Origin: Salinibaculum litoreum
Lineage (GTDB): Archaea; Halobacteriota; Halobacteria; Halobacteriales; Haloarculaceae
Assembly (NCBI GenBank): GCA_009789175.1
Contig: CP046866.1
Coordinates: forward strand, 930,001 to 994,000
Direction of reading: 5' to 3'
DNA length: 64,000 nt
Made by a program: the position numbers and the translations under genes. Below the pieces are notes generated by a model. The model saw nothing but the letters and a program-made list of their open reading frames with translations, ran no database searches and had not been told where the DNA came from. The stretch's first letter is position 1, and every line of letters starts with the position of its first letter. Positions 54,377 to 63,523 of this stretch are shown piece by piece.

Positions 54377-55708
54377 CTACTCATCCGAGAGACGTCCCGG
54401 GTTCCACTCGCCCTCGAACGCCTCGTGTGTAAACGGCGTAGCGTCCTCGCCGGCGTAGGTATCGACGAGTTGGCCGCTCCCTTCGAGGTAGTACTTGTAG
54501 GTCGTCAGCCCCTCCAGTCCGACCGGCCCCCGAGCGTGGGTCTTGCCAGTGCTGATGCCGACCTCCGCACCGAGACCGTACCGGTAGCCGTCGCTAAAGC
54601 GCGTCGAGGCGTTGTGGAAGACACTCGCCGAGTCCAACCCGCGCATGAATCGCCCAGCGCGGTCCGCATCCGCTGTCACGATGGACTCGGTGTGTTTCGA
54701 CCCGTAGGTCGTGATGTGCCCGACGGCGTCGGACAGCGAGTCGACGATTTTCACGGACAGAACCAAATCGCCGTACTCCGTCGACCAGTCCTCCTCGGTC
54801 GCCTCGTCCATCGCGACGATGTCCCGCACGCGCTCGTCGCCACGGAGTTCGACGCCGGCGTCCTGGTAGCGCTCCGCGATTGCCGGGAGGAACTGCTCGG
54901 CCACGTCCTCGTGGACCAGCAGTGTCTCGACGGCGTTACAGACCGCAGGGTACTGGACTTTCGCGTCGAAGGCGATGTCTTCGGCCATCGAGAGGTCCGC
55001 CTCGCTATCGACGTAGACGTGACAGACCCCCTCCGTGTGGCCCAGAACGGGGATGCTCGTGTTGTCCTGAACGTGGCGGACGAACGCCGAACTGCCCCGT
55101 GGCATGAGGAGGTCGACGGCGTCGTCCATCTCCAACAGGGTCTCGACATCCTGGCGCGCTTCGATGAGCTGTGCCCACCCATCGGGGCTGTCGGCTGTCG
55201 CCTCTTGGATAATCTCGAACAGCGCTCGGTTGGAGTGTTCCGCTTCGCTGCCACCTTTCAGGATGACGGCGTTGCCGGATTTGAGCGCGAGCGCGGCGAT
55301 CTGGACCAGCGCGTCCGGCCGGGACTCGAAGACCGTCCCGATGACGCCGATGGGGACCGATACCTTGTACAGTTCGAGCCCATCGTCGAGTTCCCGCGCT
55401 GACAGCGTCTTTCCGAGCGGGTCGTCCTGGCCGGCGACGCTGCGGACCATCTCGACGATGCTGTCGAGTTTCGACTCCGAGAGCTTGAGCCGGTCGACGA
55501 GTGCCTGGCTGTACTCGCCGTTGGCGAGCATCTCCTCGGCCTCGGTTACGTCTTTCTCGTTTGCCTCCAAGATTGCCTCCCGCTGGGCGTCGATAGCGTC
55601 GGCGATGTCGTGGAGTGCCTCGCGTCGCTTCTCGTCGGAGAGTGTCGCGAGCTGGAGCGCCGCGGACTCTGCCTCTGCAACCTTTGTTTCCGTATCTTGT
55701 TCAGTCAT
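54377..55708 (-). CDS. proA: glutamate-5-semialdehyde dehydrogenase (gamma-glutamyl phosphate reductase)
   Basis: 443 residues, aldehyde dehydrogenase fold. [61 protein letters not shown] with the catalytic Cys, and [33 protein letters not shown] are the family's motifs. Reduces glutamyl-5-phosphate to the semialdehyde for proline. Last gene of proC-proB-proA; overlaps proB by eight bases. Confidence 0.96.
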   Translation of the reverse strand: MTEQDTETKVAEAESAALQLATLSDEKRREALHDIADAIDAQREAILEANEKDVTEAEEMLANGEYSQALVDRLKLSESKLDSIVEMVRSVAGQDDPLGKTLSARELDDGLELYKVSVPIGVIGTVFESRPDALVQIAALALKSGNAVILKGGSEAEHSNRALFEIIQEATADSPDGWAQLIEARQDVETLLEMDDAVDLLMPRGSSAFVRHVQDNTSIPVLGHTEGVCHVYVDSEADLSMAEDIAFDAKVQYPAVCNAVETLLVHEDVAEQFLPAIAERYQDAGVELRGDERVRDIVAMDEATEEDWSTEYGDLVLSVKIVDSLSDAVGHITTYGSKHTESIVTADADRAGRFMRGLDSASVFHNASTRFSDGYRYGLGAEVGISTGKTHARGPVGLEGLTTYKYYLEGSGQLVDTYAGEDATPFTHEAFEGEWNPGRLSDE

Positions 55709-56534
55709 TGATGACCCCGTTCACGGGGACGAATATCGTCCCGACGGATTTGGCAGTAGCGATTTTTTCCAGTACGTCCGGCTCCGTCGACCGCGCGATA
55801 ATCGCGGGCGAACCGTGCTCGCTCACGTCACGGGCACCGCGTACCTTCGTCTGGATACCGCCGAACTCCTCGGTCGAACTGGCTTCGACGATTTCCTCGA
55901 TGTCGCCGTAGTTGCGGCCGACCGCCTCAATGAGCTCTGCGGACTCGTCTTCTTTCGGATTGCCCGTGTAGACGCCACCGACATCGGTCAGGGTGACCAG
56001 CAGGTCGGCGTCGACGCCGACGGCGACTGAAGCAGAGAGCATGTCGTTGTCGCCGATTCGAATCTCCTCGGTCGCGATGGCGTCGTTCTCGTTGATTATC
56101 GGGACCACGTCCCAATCCAGCAGCGTCTCGATGGTGTTTTTGAAATTCGTGAACCGCTCGGGGTTTTCGAGGTCGTGTTGCGTGAGCAGTGCCTGTGCGA
56201 TTTTCCGGTCGTACCGCTCGAAACTCTCGGTGTAGCGCCGCATCAGGTGGCTCTGGCCGATGGTCGACAGTGCCTGTGACTCCTCGACTGTCCCGCCTTC
56301 GTAGTCGATTCTGCCCTTTCCGGCACCGATGGCTCCCGAGGAGACGAGAATCACCTCCTTGCCGTGGTCGAGCAACGAGACGATGTCGTCGACGAGCTTT
56401 TCGAGTTTTCCGTCGTCGAGATTCGACTCCTCGTCAGTCAGCGAGTTCGTGCCCGCCTTGACGACGACTCTCTCCGCATTCGCCGCTAGCTCCCGTGCCT
56501 GTTCGATTTCGTCGGCGTGGACTGTTTCACTCAT
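55701..56534 (-). CDS. proB: glutamate 5-kinase
   Basis: 277 residues, amino-acid kinase fold. [46 protein letters not shown], and the nucleotide site [13 protein letters not shown] are in place. It lacks the C-terminal PUA domain of E. coli ProB, so it is the short form. Start [17 protein letters not shown] at 56534; the longer frame to 56603 overlaps proC by more than 70 bases. Its start overlaps the proC stop. Confidence 0.94.
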   Translation of the reverse strand: MSETVHADEIEQARELAANAERVVVKAGTNSLTDEESNLDDGKLEKLVDDIVSLLDHGKEVILVSSGAIGAGKGRIDYEGGTVEESQALSTIGQSHLMRRYTESFERYDRKIAQALLTQHDLENPERFTNFKNTIETLLDWDVVPIINENDAIATEEIRIGDNDMLSASVAVGVDADLLVTLTDVGGVYTGNPKEDESAELIEAVGRNYGDIEEIVEASSTEEFGGIQTKVRGARDVSEHGSPAIIARSTEPDVLEKIATAKSVGTIFVPVNGVIND

Positions 56535-57300
56535 CGGTCGCGTCCTCTGCAAGTTCTTTCGAGCGCTCGGTCGCCGCGGCCAGTGCGTCGCCGACTGCAG
56601 CATCGGCGTCGCTGTCCCAGAGCACTTCCATCCCCTCTATGGTCGTTCCGTTCGGTGAACAGACCGCGTCGATTAGCTCGTCGACGCTTCGCTCGGAGGT
56701 GAGTACCGTCTCGGCTGCTCCCTTGAACGTCTGGGCAGCCAGCACTTCCGCTTGCTCGGGGCCAAGCCCTTCTTCGATTGCCCCCTCTTTCATCGCCTCC
56801 AGGAGGTAGAACACGAACGCCGGGCCGCTCCCGTTCAGGGCGGTGGCTGCGTCCATCAGTTCCTCGTCGATTTCGACGAATTTGCCGAGGTCGTCGAGCA
56901 TCGCACGAACGTCCTCGTCGACTTCCTCCCACGCGACGGCTGCGGCCATGTCGCCTGTCTCGGCCGCGAGGTTGGGCATGACGCGGACGACCGTCGCGTC
57001 GGTTCGCTCTGCGACGTAGTCGGTCGTGATGCCAGCAGCGATGGTGACCAGCGTCTGCTCGGCCTCCAACTCGAGTGAGTCGAGCACGTCGTCGATGTGT
57101 TTCGGTTTGACAGCAGCGACGACGACATCGGCCGCCGCGGCCTCCGTCAGGTCCGTCGTCGTCGAGCAATAGGCGTCGACACTCTCGAGCGCGTCCGGGT
57201 CGAGGTCGTACGCGAGTATCTCATAGCCGTCACACTCGGAGAGGCCCTTGATGAGGGCACTCCCCATATTGCCACAACCGATGACGCTGACAGTAGTCAT
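56527..57300 (-). CDS. proC: pyrroline-5-carboxylate reductase
   Basis: 257 residues. [19 protein letters not shown] is the NAD(P)H-binding loop. [35 protein letters not shown], and [45 protein letters not shown] complete the P5CR fold. Reduces P5C to proline. First gene of the three; a minus-strand TATA box lies 26-33 bases ahead, so the mRNA is probably leaderless. Confidence 0.95.
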   Translation of the reverse strand: MTTVSVIGCGNMGSALIKGLSECDGYEILAYDLDPDALESVDAYCSTTTDLTEAAAADVVVAAVKPKHIDDVLDSLELEAEQTLVTIAAGITTDYVAERTDATVVRVMPNLAAETGDMAAAVAWEEVDEDVRAMLDDLGKFVEIDEELMDAATALNGSGPAFVFYLLEAMKEGAIEEGLGPEQAEVLAAQTFKGAAETVLTSERSVDELIDAVCSPNGTTIEGMEVLWDSDADAAVGDALAAATERSKELAEDATDE

Positions 57301-57325
57301 TCGTGTCGTGGCTAAACCAAAGCGA

Positions 57326-57333
57326 GAATATAC
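57326..57333 (-). promoter_or_regulatory. TATA box of the proCBA operon
   Basis: On the minus strand GTATATTC lies 26-33 bases before the proC ATG at 57300, with no other promoter-like element in the 75-base gap to the upstream DHH gene. Confidence 0.6.
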
Positions 57334-57375
57334 GGCCTTTGATTGCCGGCCGGTGTAACGGGCGTCCGGAGCCAG

Positions 57376-59481
57376 TTATGCCGTCGGTGCCGTCGACAGT
57401 TCGTTGGCCAGCGCGGCCAGCACTGCGTTCTGGACGGCATCGCGCTCGCCAGCGAGGTACTCGATGCGACCTTCCCGTGCGCCGCGGGCGTCCAGACCCG
57501 CTTTGGGGGCGTCCTCGCTCGCCTGGTCGACGACGGCGCGGACATCGACATCGGCGTCACTGCGCACGTACGCCTCGTCGGTATCGAACCCGATCAGGGC
57601 GACCGCGTCGTCGCGGTGGCGGCGGAACAGCGTGTCGAGCAGGAGCTCCGTCGGCGGGAACTCGTAGGTGTGCGTGTACGCGCCCGTGTCGAGGACGAGC
57701 ATCGACTCGCCGTTGATGGTCTCCTCCGAGAGGTTCTCCTCGGCGGTCTCGATTTCCGTCTCCATCTTCTCGCGGAACTGCTCGCTGACGTGGCCGGCCA
57801 GCCCGGTGGCGTCGTCGGCGTGGTCCGCAAAGAGCAGGTCGATGATGAGTTCCCGTTTGTCCTCGTAGGACTGGTAGTACGCTTCCAGTGCGATGGCTTC
57901 CCGGATGTCGCGGACTTCCTCGTCGTCGTATCCGGCCTCGGTCGCGAGGTCGGCGTACGCCTGGGGGGTGTCCTCCCAGAAGCTCACGGCCGGCAGGTGT
58001 TCGAGGTCCCCGCGCACGTCCTCGTTGACGTGGGCTGCGACGTTCGCGGCGAGTGCCGTCGCCGTCGTCTCCGGCGTCTCCCCGTCCGTCGGGCCGACGA
58101 GCGCGTCGACTTCGTCGGCAATCTCATCGTCGACTGCGCGCTCGTCGACGACGACCCGGCGGGCACCGTAGACATCGAGCAGTTCCAGGCCGTCCAGCGA
58201 TTCGGTCGTCCCGGCGGCAGCGACGAAGACGAAGAGGGGCAGTTTCTCGTCGTGGCGCTCCTGATTCGAGAGCATGCCCGTCACGTCCGCCGTCGCGTCG
58301 TTCATGTCGTAGACCGAGCCCTCCAGCGGTCGCCGGTCGAAGTAGTGGTATTCGGCGTCCTCGTTGCCGTGCTGGTCACGGACGAGCGGCAGCGTCGCCC
58401 GCTCGACTGCGACGCCGGCGACGTAGCCGTCGGCGGTCGCGCTGTGGCGGACGACGACGGGCCGGTCCTCGAGTACTGCGCGGCGAATCGCGGTTGCGGC
58501 GTCGCGAAGCGGTTCGGTTACCGCATCGACGGCCGGGTCCTCGGCCAGGGGCTCGACGGCCTCGGGCCGTGCGCGCTGGACCATCGCGTCCTCCATGCGC
58601 TCGGTGACTGCTGCGCGTTCCTCGTCTTCGAGGACGACCAGCGCCTCGGTCTCGACCTGCAGTTCGCCACGACGCCGTTCGACCTCGCCGTCGATGCGGA
58701 CCACGTCGCCCTCGTCGACTTCCGGGTAGGCTCGCACGCCGGCCTCCTCGAAGGCGGCGCAGTCGACGGTGCCGGTCTCGTCGCGCAGGTCGAACACCGT
58801 CGGACCGCTGGTCTGGCGCGCGGTCACGATTTCGCCCTCGATACGGACCGGAGCGCCGACGTGGTCCTCCAGTTCGTTGATGGTCACCGATGCCGGGTCG
58901 ACGTAGCTGCCTGACTGCTCGTCGGTGTCTGCCTCCTGGCTTGCTTCCTCGCTGTCGTCGGCTGCCGGCTGTTCACTGGTCGCTGTCTGCTCTTCGTTTC
59001 CCGACTCCTCGGCCCCGCTGTCGGCCGCCGTGCTGTCCTCTCGCGGTTCCGGCTCACCGACATCGGACTCATCAGCGTCCTCTTCGGATTCCTCTTCGTC
59101 TTTGAGCATGGCCCCCTCCTTGTCGGGGTCGTCGATAAGGGTGCCACGGAACTCCGATTCGTCCTGACGAATCGACCAGCCGAGGTCGACGTTACCGTTG
59201 TCACGGACGTTCTGTACCTGTACGAAGACGGTGTCGCCTGCGTCCCAGTCGAGACTTTCGAGTCGCTGGTCGAGTTCGGACTTGTGCAGCAGTCCGGTGA
59301 CGCTGTCTCCGATGTCGACGAAGACACCGAACTCGGCGAAGCCGTCGACGGTCCCCCGGTAGTAGCGTCCGGAAGTCAACTCGTCGGGCCGGCGGCCCCG
59401 AAACTCGAACACGACGTCTTGCTGGTGTAGCTCGCAAATTCGACCGTCTACAGACGTACCGCAGATGATACACGAACCCAT
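57376..59481 (-). CDS. RecJ-like DHH family protein with zinc finger, S1 and OB domains; catalytic motifs degraded
   Basis: 701 residues. A short Cys/His cluster (Cys4, Cys7, Cys16, His19), an S1 RNA-binding domain (about 37-105), an acidic linker (110-195), an OB fold (about 198-285), and a DHH core. The first DHH motif is HSATADG (346-352) instead of HxDADG and the later DHH is Asp446-Glu447-Arg448, so catalytic Asp and His ligands are missing. The DHHA1 end (DARGAREGRIEYLAGERDA) also lacks the GGGH pattern. It is probably not a nuclease, perhaps a Cdc45/RecJ-like scaffold. Upstream of proCBA, same strand. Confidence 0.88.
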   Translation of the reverse strand: MGSCIICGTSVDGRICELHQQDVVFEFRGRRPDELTSGRYYRGTVDGFAEFGVFVDIGDSVTGLLHKSELDQRLESLDWDAGDTVFVQVQNVRDNGNVDLGWSIRQDESEFRGTLIDDPDKEGAMLKDEEESEEDADESDVGEPEPREDSTAADSGAEESGNEEQTATSEQPAADDSEEASQEADTDEQSGSYVDPASVTINELEDHVGAPVRIEGEIVTARQTSGPTVFDLRDETGTVDCAAFEEAGVRAYPEVDEGDVVRIDGEVERRRGELQVETEALVVLEDEERAAVTERMEDAMVQRARPEAVEPLAEDPAVDAVTEPLRDAATAIRRAVLEDRPVVVRHSATADGYVAGVAVERATLPLVRDQHGNEDAEYHYFDRRPLEGSVYDMNDATADVTGMLSNQERHDEKLPLFVFVAAAGTTESLDGLELLDVYGARRVVVDERAVDDEIADEVDALVGPTDGETPETTATALAANVAAHVNEDVRGDLEHLPAVSFWEDTPQAYADLATEAGYDDEEVRDIREAIALEAYYQSYEDKRELIIDLLFADHADDATGLAGHVSEQFREKMETEIETAEENLSEETINGESMLVLDTGAYTHTYEFPPTELLLDTLFRRHRDDAVALIGFDTDEAYVRSDADVDVRAVVDQASEDAPKAGLDARGAREGRIEYLAGERDAVQNAVLAALANELSTAPTA

Positions 59482-59537
59482 TGCCGTGTGAAAATAGCCC
59501 CGCCCTAAAACTGTTGTCGAATTGCGTCGCAGACCAC

Positions 59538-59798
59538 CTAGTCCGAGGCGCCGTCACTCTCGACCAGTTCCAGCCCACGAGCCACCTCGTGGGCTTCCTC
59601 CTCGAACAGCGCGACTTCGACGGCGTTGCCCTCGTCGTCCTCGAAAGCGAGTTTCACCCGGTCGTTGCCGAACTCGCGGACATCGACCGCAGACACGTCG
59701 TACAGTTTCACCGTCGCCGCCTTGTTCGAGGCTCCCGCGTTCTTGATGGCTCCGTCCTTGATTTCGAACAGTAGCTCGTCGACATCGAGTGTGAGCAT
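59538..59798 (-). CDS. conserved haloarchaeal hypothetical protein
   Basis: 86 residues. MLTLDVDELLFEIKDGAIKNAGASNKAATVKLYDVSAVDVREFGNDRVKLAFEDDEGNAVEVALFEEEAHEVARGLELV, apparently a small mixed alpha/beta domain. No family recognised. Begun at ATG 59798; the frame continues back to 59894 without a family-like start. Fifty-six bases lie between its stop and the DHH gene, so co-transcription is plausible. Confidence 0.68.
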   Translation of the reverse strand: MLTLDVDELLFEIKDGAIKNAGASNKAATVKLYDVSAVDVREFGNDRVKLAFEDDEGNAVEVALFEEEAHEVARGLELVESDGASD

Positions 59799-59865
59799 AC
59801 TCCTCTCTCGGGCCAGCGGCGTGTTAAGTCCACCCGGTCGCACACCGTGGTGCCGGCAGATTACC

Positions 59866-60486
59866 TCAGGCGAACAGGTCGGCGACGGCGTCATACAGCT
59901 GCTCGCCGACGGTCACGACTGCCCCGTTACCGCCAAAGCCATAGCCCACAAGCAGGAGGATGGGGAGCGCCGAGAGGACGGTCGCCCGCGGGTACGAGAA
60001 GTCGTGGACCGTCGCCATCCCGTAGACGAACAGGCCGGCCGCCCAGAGGACGACAGCGGCTTTCACCCACGGGCTTGGCACACCCAGGAAGGCAAGCGGG
60101 GCCAGCGCATAGCAGATGACTTGCACCGTCTCGCTGACGCCGGCGCGGTCATCGCTGCCGGCTATCAACACGAGCGTCTGGAGCGCTGCAGTCAGGTGAA
60201 TCCCGGCAGGCGTCACAAGCACCATCACTGCAAGCAGCCACAGCAACGCCGAGGCCGCGGGCTGGCCGGCGACGACCGGATACGCGTCCGTGACCGTCGC
60301 CATCCGTACCGACTCGGCGAAAAAGACCATCGTCGCCGCGAACGTGAGTCCGGGTGCCTGGTCACCGGGTGCGACCTTCGTGCGAAAGAACGTCGCTGGT
60401 CGGAGGAGTACATCGACCCACGCGCGGGCGAGCGCTGCCGGGCCGCGTCCGCGTCCGAGTCCACTGTCGTCGACCCACTGTGTCAC
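59866..60486 (-). CDS. Yip1-domain-like membrane protein
   Basis: 206 residues. VLLRPATFFRTKVAPGDQAPGL at the start, then about five hydrophobic segments (AALLWLLAVMVLVTPAG, VICYALAPLAFLGVP, AVVLWAAGLFVYGMATVHDF, TVLSALPILLLVGYGF). This is the YIP1 pattern as found in many archaea. Function unknown; membrane organisation or transport is only an inference. Starts with GTG. Confidence 0.78.
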   Translation of the reverse strand: MTQWVDDSGLGRGRGPAALARAWVDVLLRPATFFRTKVAPGDQAPGLTFAATMVFFAESVRMATVTDAYPVVAGQPAASALLWLLAVMVLVTPAGIHLTAALQTLVLIAGSDDRAGVSETVQVICYALAPLAFLGVPSPWVKAAVVLWAAGLFVYGMATVHDFSYPRATVLSALPILLLVGYGFGGNGAVVTVGEQLYDAVADLFA

Positions 60487-60555
60487 GGTCGACAGTTACG
60501 GCTGCTCGCGCATTACGATTTCGAGACAGGATGCCAGGGTACGCACTGCCGGCGT

Positions 60556-61140
60556 TCAGTCGTCGCCAGCGCCGACGTTCTGGTCGCTTTCGAAGCAGGG
60601 TGGGTCCGGCTGTATGTCGGCGTATTCGACGATGCGCTGGCCCAGTACCGCGACACGCTCAGCCGTGCCGTCGTCGACGAATTCCATGCCCTCGAACTGC
60701 TGGCTCGCGTTCGGAATCGCGGCCTGATAGGGGAGGACCCACGCGTTCAGCGACCGGCACACCGTGCGGAGATGTTCCAGGGCGAGCAGCGGGAACTGAC
60801 CGCCGGCGACGGCGAGCAGGCCGACCGTCTCGTTTTCGAACTCGTCGAATCCGCAGTAATCGAGGGCCGTTTTCAGCGTCGAGGAGTAGGAGCCGTGATA
60901 CATCGGCGTCCCCAGCAAAACGGCGTCGGCGTCACGCACGCGTTCGCGGAGCAATTCCGCATCCCCTGCATCGTTGTCGTCTGCATCGTATACCGGCAGG
61001 TCGAACTCCCGGAGGTCGAGCAGTTCGGTGCTGGCCCCGTGGTGTTCTGCCTCGGCGAGTGCGTATGCCAGTGCGGTCCGCGTGTAGCTCGCGTCCCTGT
61101 TGCTCCCGCTGATTGCGACTACGTGTGGTCCATCACTCAT
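60556..61140 (-). CDS. NADPH-dependent FMN reductase-like flavoprotein
   Basis: 194 residues. VVAISGSNRDASYTRTALAYALAEAEHHGA is the flavodoxin-like phosphate loop, and VLLGTPMYHGSYSSTLKTALDYC the FMN-binding turn, followed by VGLLAVAGGQFPLLALEHLRTVCRSLNAW. Family members reduce FMN, azo compounds or quinones with NAD(P)H. Physiological substrate unknown. A short gap separates it from the MutY fragment. Confidence 0.88.
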   Translation of the reverse strand: MSDGPHVVAISGSNRDASYTRTALAYALAEAEHHGASTELLDLREFDLPVYDADDNDAGDAELLRERVRDADAVLLGTPMYHGSYSSTLKTALDYCGFDEFENETVGLLAVAGGQFPLLALEHLRTVCRSLNAWVLPYQAAIPNASQQFEGMEFVDDGTAERVAVLGQRIVEYADIQPDPPCFESDQNVGAGDD

Positions 61141-61184
61141 GCCTCCCCAGTGGAGGCCTCCCTACAAGAAGCTGACCGACCGGC

Positions 61185-61655
61185 CTACTCCGGCGACAAT
61201 TTTGTCACCACGCTCTCGTCTGTCTCTTCGACGGCGACGAGTCCGTCGGCTTCGAGGTCTTCCAGCAGGTCACGGAGCCACTCCCTGCCGTAGGTGCCAT
61301 CGGGTGCGTAGTCTACGCGTACGCGCGGTCCGAGGTCGTCCAGTGTGAGCGGCCCGTGTTGCTGGAGCGTCCCGACGACCCGCCCACGGAACTGCCGACG
61401 GCTCCCCTCGAAGTCCGGTTGCTCGGGGACGTCCGGCGCGGTGAAATCACCCGTCTCGTAGGCGTGACACCAGCGCCGCCACGGACACTCGGCTGTGTCA
61501 CAGGCCGGCGTCCCCTCGCAGGCCACCCCGCCGAGTTCCATGAGAGCGTTGTTCCAGACTCGTGACTCGCCGTCGGGGAGCAACCGTGTCGCGGCCGACT
61601 CGAAGGCCGCGTCGTCGTCGGGAACGTCAAAGGCCCGGTGATAGGAGAAATCCAT
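61185..61655 (-). pseudogene. C-terminal fragment of an A/G-specific adenine glycosylase (MutY-like)
   Basis: 156 residues matching only the end of haloarchaeal MutY proteins. ESRVWNNALMELGGVACEGTPACDTAECPWRRWCHAY has the Fe-S ligands (Cys-x6-Cys-x4-Cys-x5-Cys), followed by the C-terminal recognition domain. The catalytic HhH-GPD half, with the essential Glu and Asp, is absent. Homology seems to stop near 61640, at HRAFDVPD where relatives read YRAFDVPD, and the sequence upstream turns AT-rich. It has an ATG and could in principle be translated, but a working glycosylase is unlikely. The 5' part is presumably beyond the inserted element. Confidence 0.8.
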
Positions 61656-61877
61656 TATACAGACCTCTTGTGTTGGTAAAACAATTGATACAAACCATCC
61701 AACTCTACTACTATCTGATTAGTTCGGCACTTCTAGGTCGAAGCACGCCAAGTGCGTGTAGTGCTAGTCGTAGAGGATGAAGACGTACAATCGGCTAAGG
61801 ACAACACATACCAGTCGAAGCTATAGTGCGCACGGATCTCTATTCCTTTTCCCCTACCGCTAATTCCTGCAGTGTCC
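61656..61877. other. gap between mutY fragment and integrase, candidate attachment region
   Basis: 222 bases without a gene, AT-rich at the left (runs such as TTGGTAAAACAATTGATAC). A small inverted repeat CACGC-CAAGT-GCGTG lies near 61744-61758. This is where the recombination site of the element should be, since it separates chromosomal and foreign sequence. I can see no direct repeat because the other end is outside the window. Confidence 0.4.
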
Positions 61878-62984
61878 TCAAATGTGGAATTTGTAGATGT
61901 CTCTCCGGAATTGGTCCTCGATTTTCTCGTATCGGGTGTGGATGTATGAGTCGATAGCTTCCTGCGTGGCATTGAGCTCACCACCACTTTGGATGTCTCC
62001 CCGGAGGTACTTGAGAAGATCTCGCTGCCACTTCTTATCGATACGAAACCAAGTGGTGAATCGGTGACGCCCGTAATGAGAGCTCACACCTCTGTACTGT
62101 TCTGTCGGTCCGTACTCGGGTCTGAAGTACTTCTTCCAGATGTCGTTGATGTTCGTATGGTCCATCTTCTTCCCGCCAGACTTCGACAAGAACAACCAAG
62201 GACGACCGTTATCTGGTCTGCAAAGCAAGTACTGGAGAAGCACTCGACGAAGTTCATCGTCAAGCGGGAGAACTCGGGGGCGCTCTGACTTGTTTCGATC
62301 ACGATCGTGGGGGATGTAGACCGCGTTCGGACGCCCATTCAGAGTTGGGTGGTTTCCGAGATCAGAATAATGATCCTGAAGTTCCGAGTTGGTAATATGG
62401 ATTTCACTGAGCTTGATATTCGATACTTCTGATGCTCGAAGCCCCAGCTTGAGTTGGATGAGGATCACTGCCCGATCCCGGATATGTTTCACTTCGGTCT
62501 CGATGAACTCCCTCAGTTCAACAAGCGGGATCGGGTATTGGTCTTTGGGTGGTTCCCCACTAAGATCGATTTTGTTTTTCGCCGCTTTGAACGGATTGAA
62601 GTCTTTAGGATGGGGAAATGCAGGTTCGACCTGGAAATATTCGTACGCCTGATCCAGAGATGATAGCTTCGCTGCGACGGTAGCACCGTTGTTATCTTGC
62701 TCGTCTAAGTAGTACTCAGCGAAGGCAGTCACATGTGATGTTGATGGGACTGCTGGGTGGCGGTCGTACTCTCCCCAGATGAAGTTACACCACTGCGTAA
62801 TTCGTCGTTCAATGGCAACTATGGTCTCGTCAACATAGCCTTTCGAATAGACAACGTCGTCTAGCCAGAGTTGAAACGGGTCTGAGTCTACTGTCTGGAA
62901 CTGTTCATTGTACTTGGCAAGCGGATCAGTTGTGCGATTGAAAGCCTCTGCAATCTCTTCGTGCCTCTCTTTGCTGTCGCTCAT
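61878..62984 (-). CDS. tyrosine recombinase/integrase
   Basis: 368 residues. Catalytic Arg183 (LKLGLRASEVSN), His303-x2-Arg306 (SSHYGRHRFTTW), and the nucleophile Tyr in YIHTRYEKI (Tyr347 or Tyr352). An N-terminal core-binding helical domain spans about 30-130. Catalyses site-specific integration and excision. The ATG at 62984 (MSDSKERHEEIAEAF) overlaps the upstream stop by four bases; the longer frame to 63116 is the shadow of the upstream gene. Last gene of the three and closest to the junction. Confidence 0.92.
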   Translation of the reverse strand: MSDSKERHEEIAEAFNRTTDPLAKYNEQFQTVDSDPFQLWLDDVVYSKGYVDETIVAIERRITQWCNFIWGEYDRHPAVPSTSHVTAFAEYYLDEQDNNGATVAAKLSSLDQAYEYFQVEPAFPHPKDFNPFKAAKNKIDLSGEPPKDQYPIPLVELREFIETEVKHIRDRAVILIQLKLGLRASEVSNIKLSEIHITNSELQDHYSDLGNHPTLNGRPNAVYIPHDRDRNKSERPRVLPLDDELRRVLLQYLLCRPDNGRPWLFLSKSGGKKMDHTNINDIWKKYFRPEYGPTEQYRGVSSHYGRHRFTTWFRIDKKWQRDLLKYLRGDIQSGGELNATQEAIDSYIHTRYEKIEDQFRRDIYKFHI

Positions 62985-63523
62985 TCGTTTCTCTCTGAGT
63001 ATTCTGGTTTGTAATCTGTCTGCCAGTACCACAACCGTCTGGTTATACCACCGCTGTGAGCCGCCATCAGAACAGGATTGTAGACGTGCGGGTAGTCTAC
63101 GTGGTGCACTAACCACTCAAAGAATGTTTTGAGGGGGGACAGGTGCTGGTAGTAGACTGTATTATCTGATCGCTCCGTGACTTTGATTGAGTATCCACCG
63201 TCCTTGATATGCTGAAGATACGACTCAATGTCATCTGGATACGGGAGAGCGTGGTGACGCCCTACTTCCTCTCCCATGTATTTTTTAAAACGATCACCAC
63301 AGGGATACCACGAATTCTCCTTTGTTGACTCCGCAAGATCGCCGTGCTTCTCTAGGTATGCGTTCCACGTATCTTCTTCTTGGAACTGAGATTTGAACGT
63401 GTTTAATCTGTAACGTGTCGGGACTTCTTCTATTGATTTATATACCCCAAGCCAATACTCGACATCTCGTCTACCGGGTGCCTCGTCAGATCGATCTGGA
63501 ACGCTTATGTCTGCACGTGGCAT
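62981..63523 (-). CDS. recombinase-associated protein with core-binding-like fold
   Basis: 180 residues. YWLGVYKSIEEVPTRYRLNTFKSQFQEEDTWNAYLEKHGDLAEST, then LPYPDDIESYLQHIKDGGYSIKVTERSDNTVYYQHLSPLKTFFEWLVHH. The second half has the spacing of an N-terminal SAM-like core-binding domain of tyrosine recombinases, but there is no catalytic domain. It could be an accessory DNA-binding factor. It overlaps the neighbours at both ends (one base upstream and four downstream), so its expression is tied to the integrase. Confidence 0.72.
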   Translation of the reverse strand: MPRADISVPDRSDEAPGRRDVEYWLGVYKSIEEVPTRYRLNTFKSQFQEEDTWNAYLEKHGDLAESTKENSWYPCGDRFKKYMGEEVGRHHALPYPDDIESYLQHIKDGGYSIKVTERSDNTVYYQHLSPLKTFFEWLVHHVDYPHVYNPVLMAAHSGGITRRLWYWQTDYKPEYSERNE

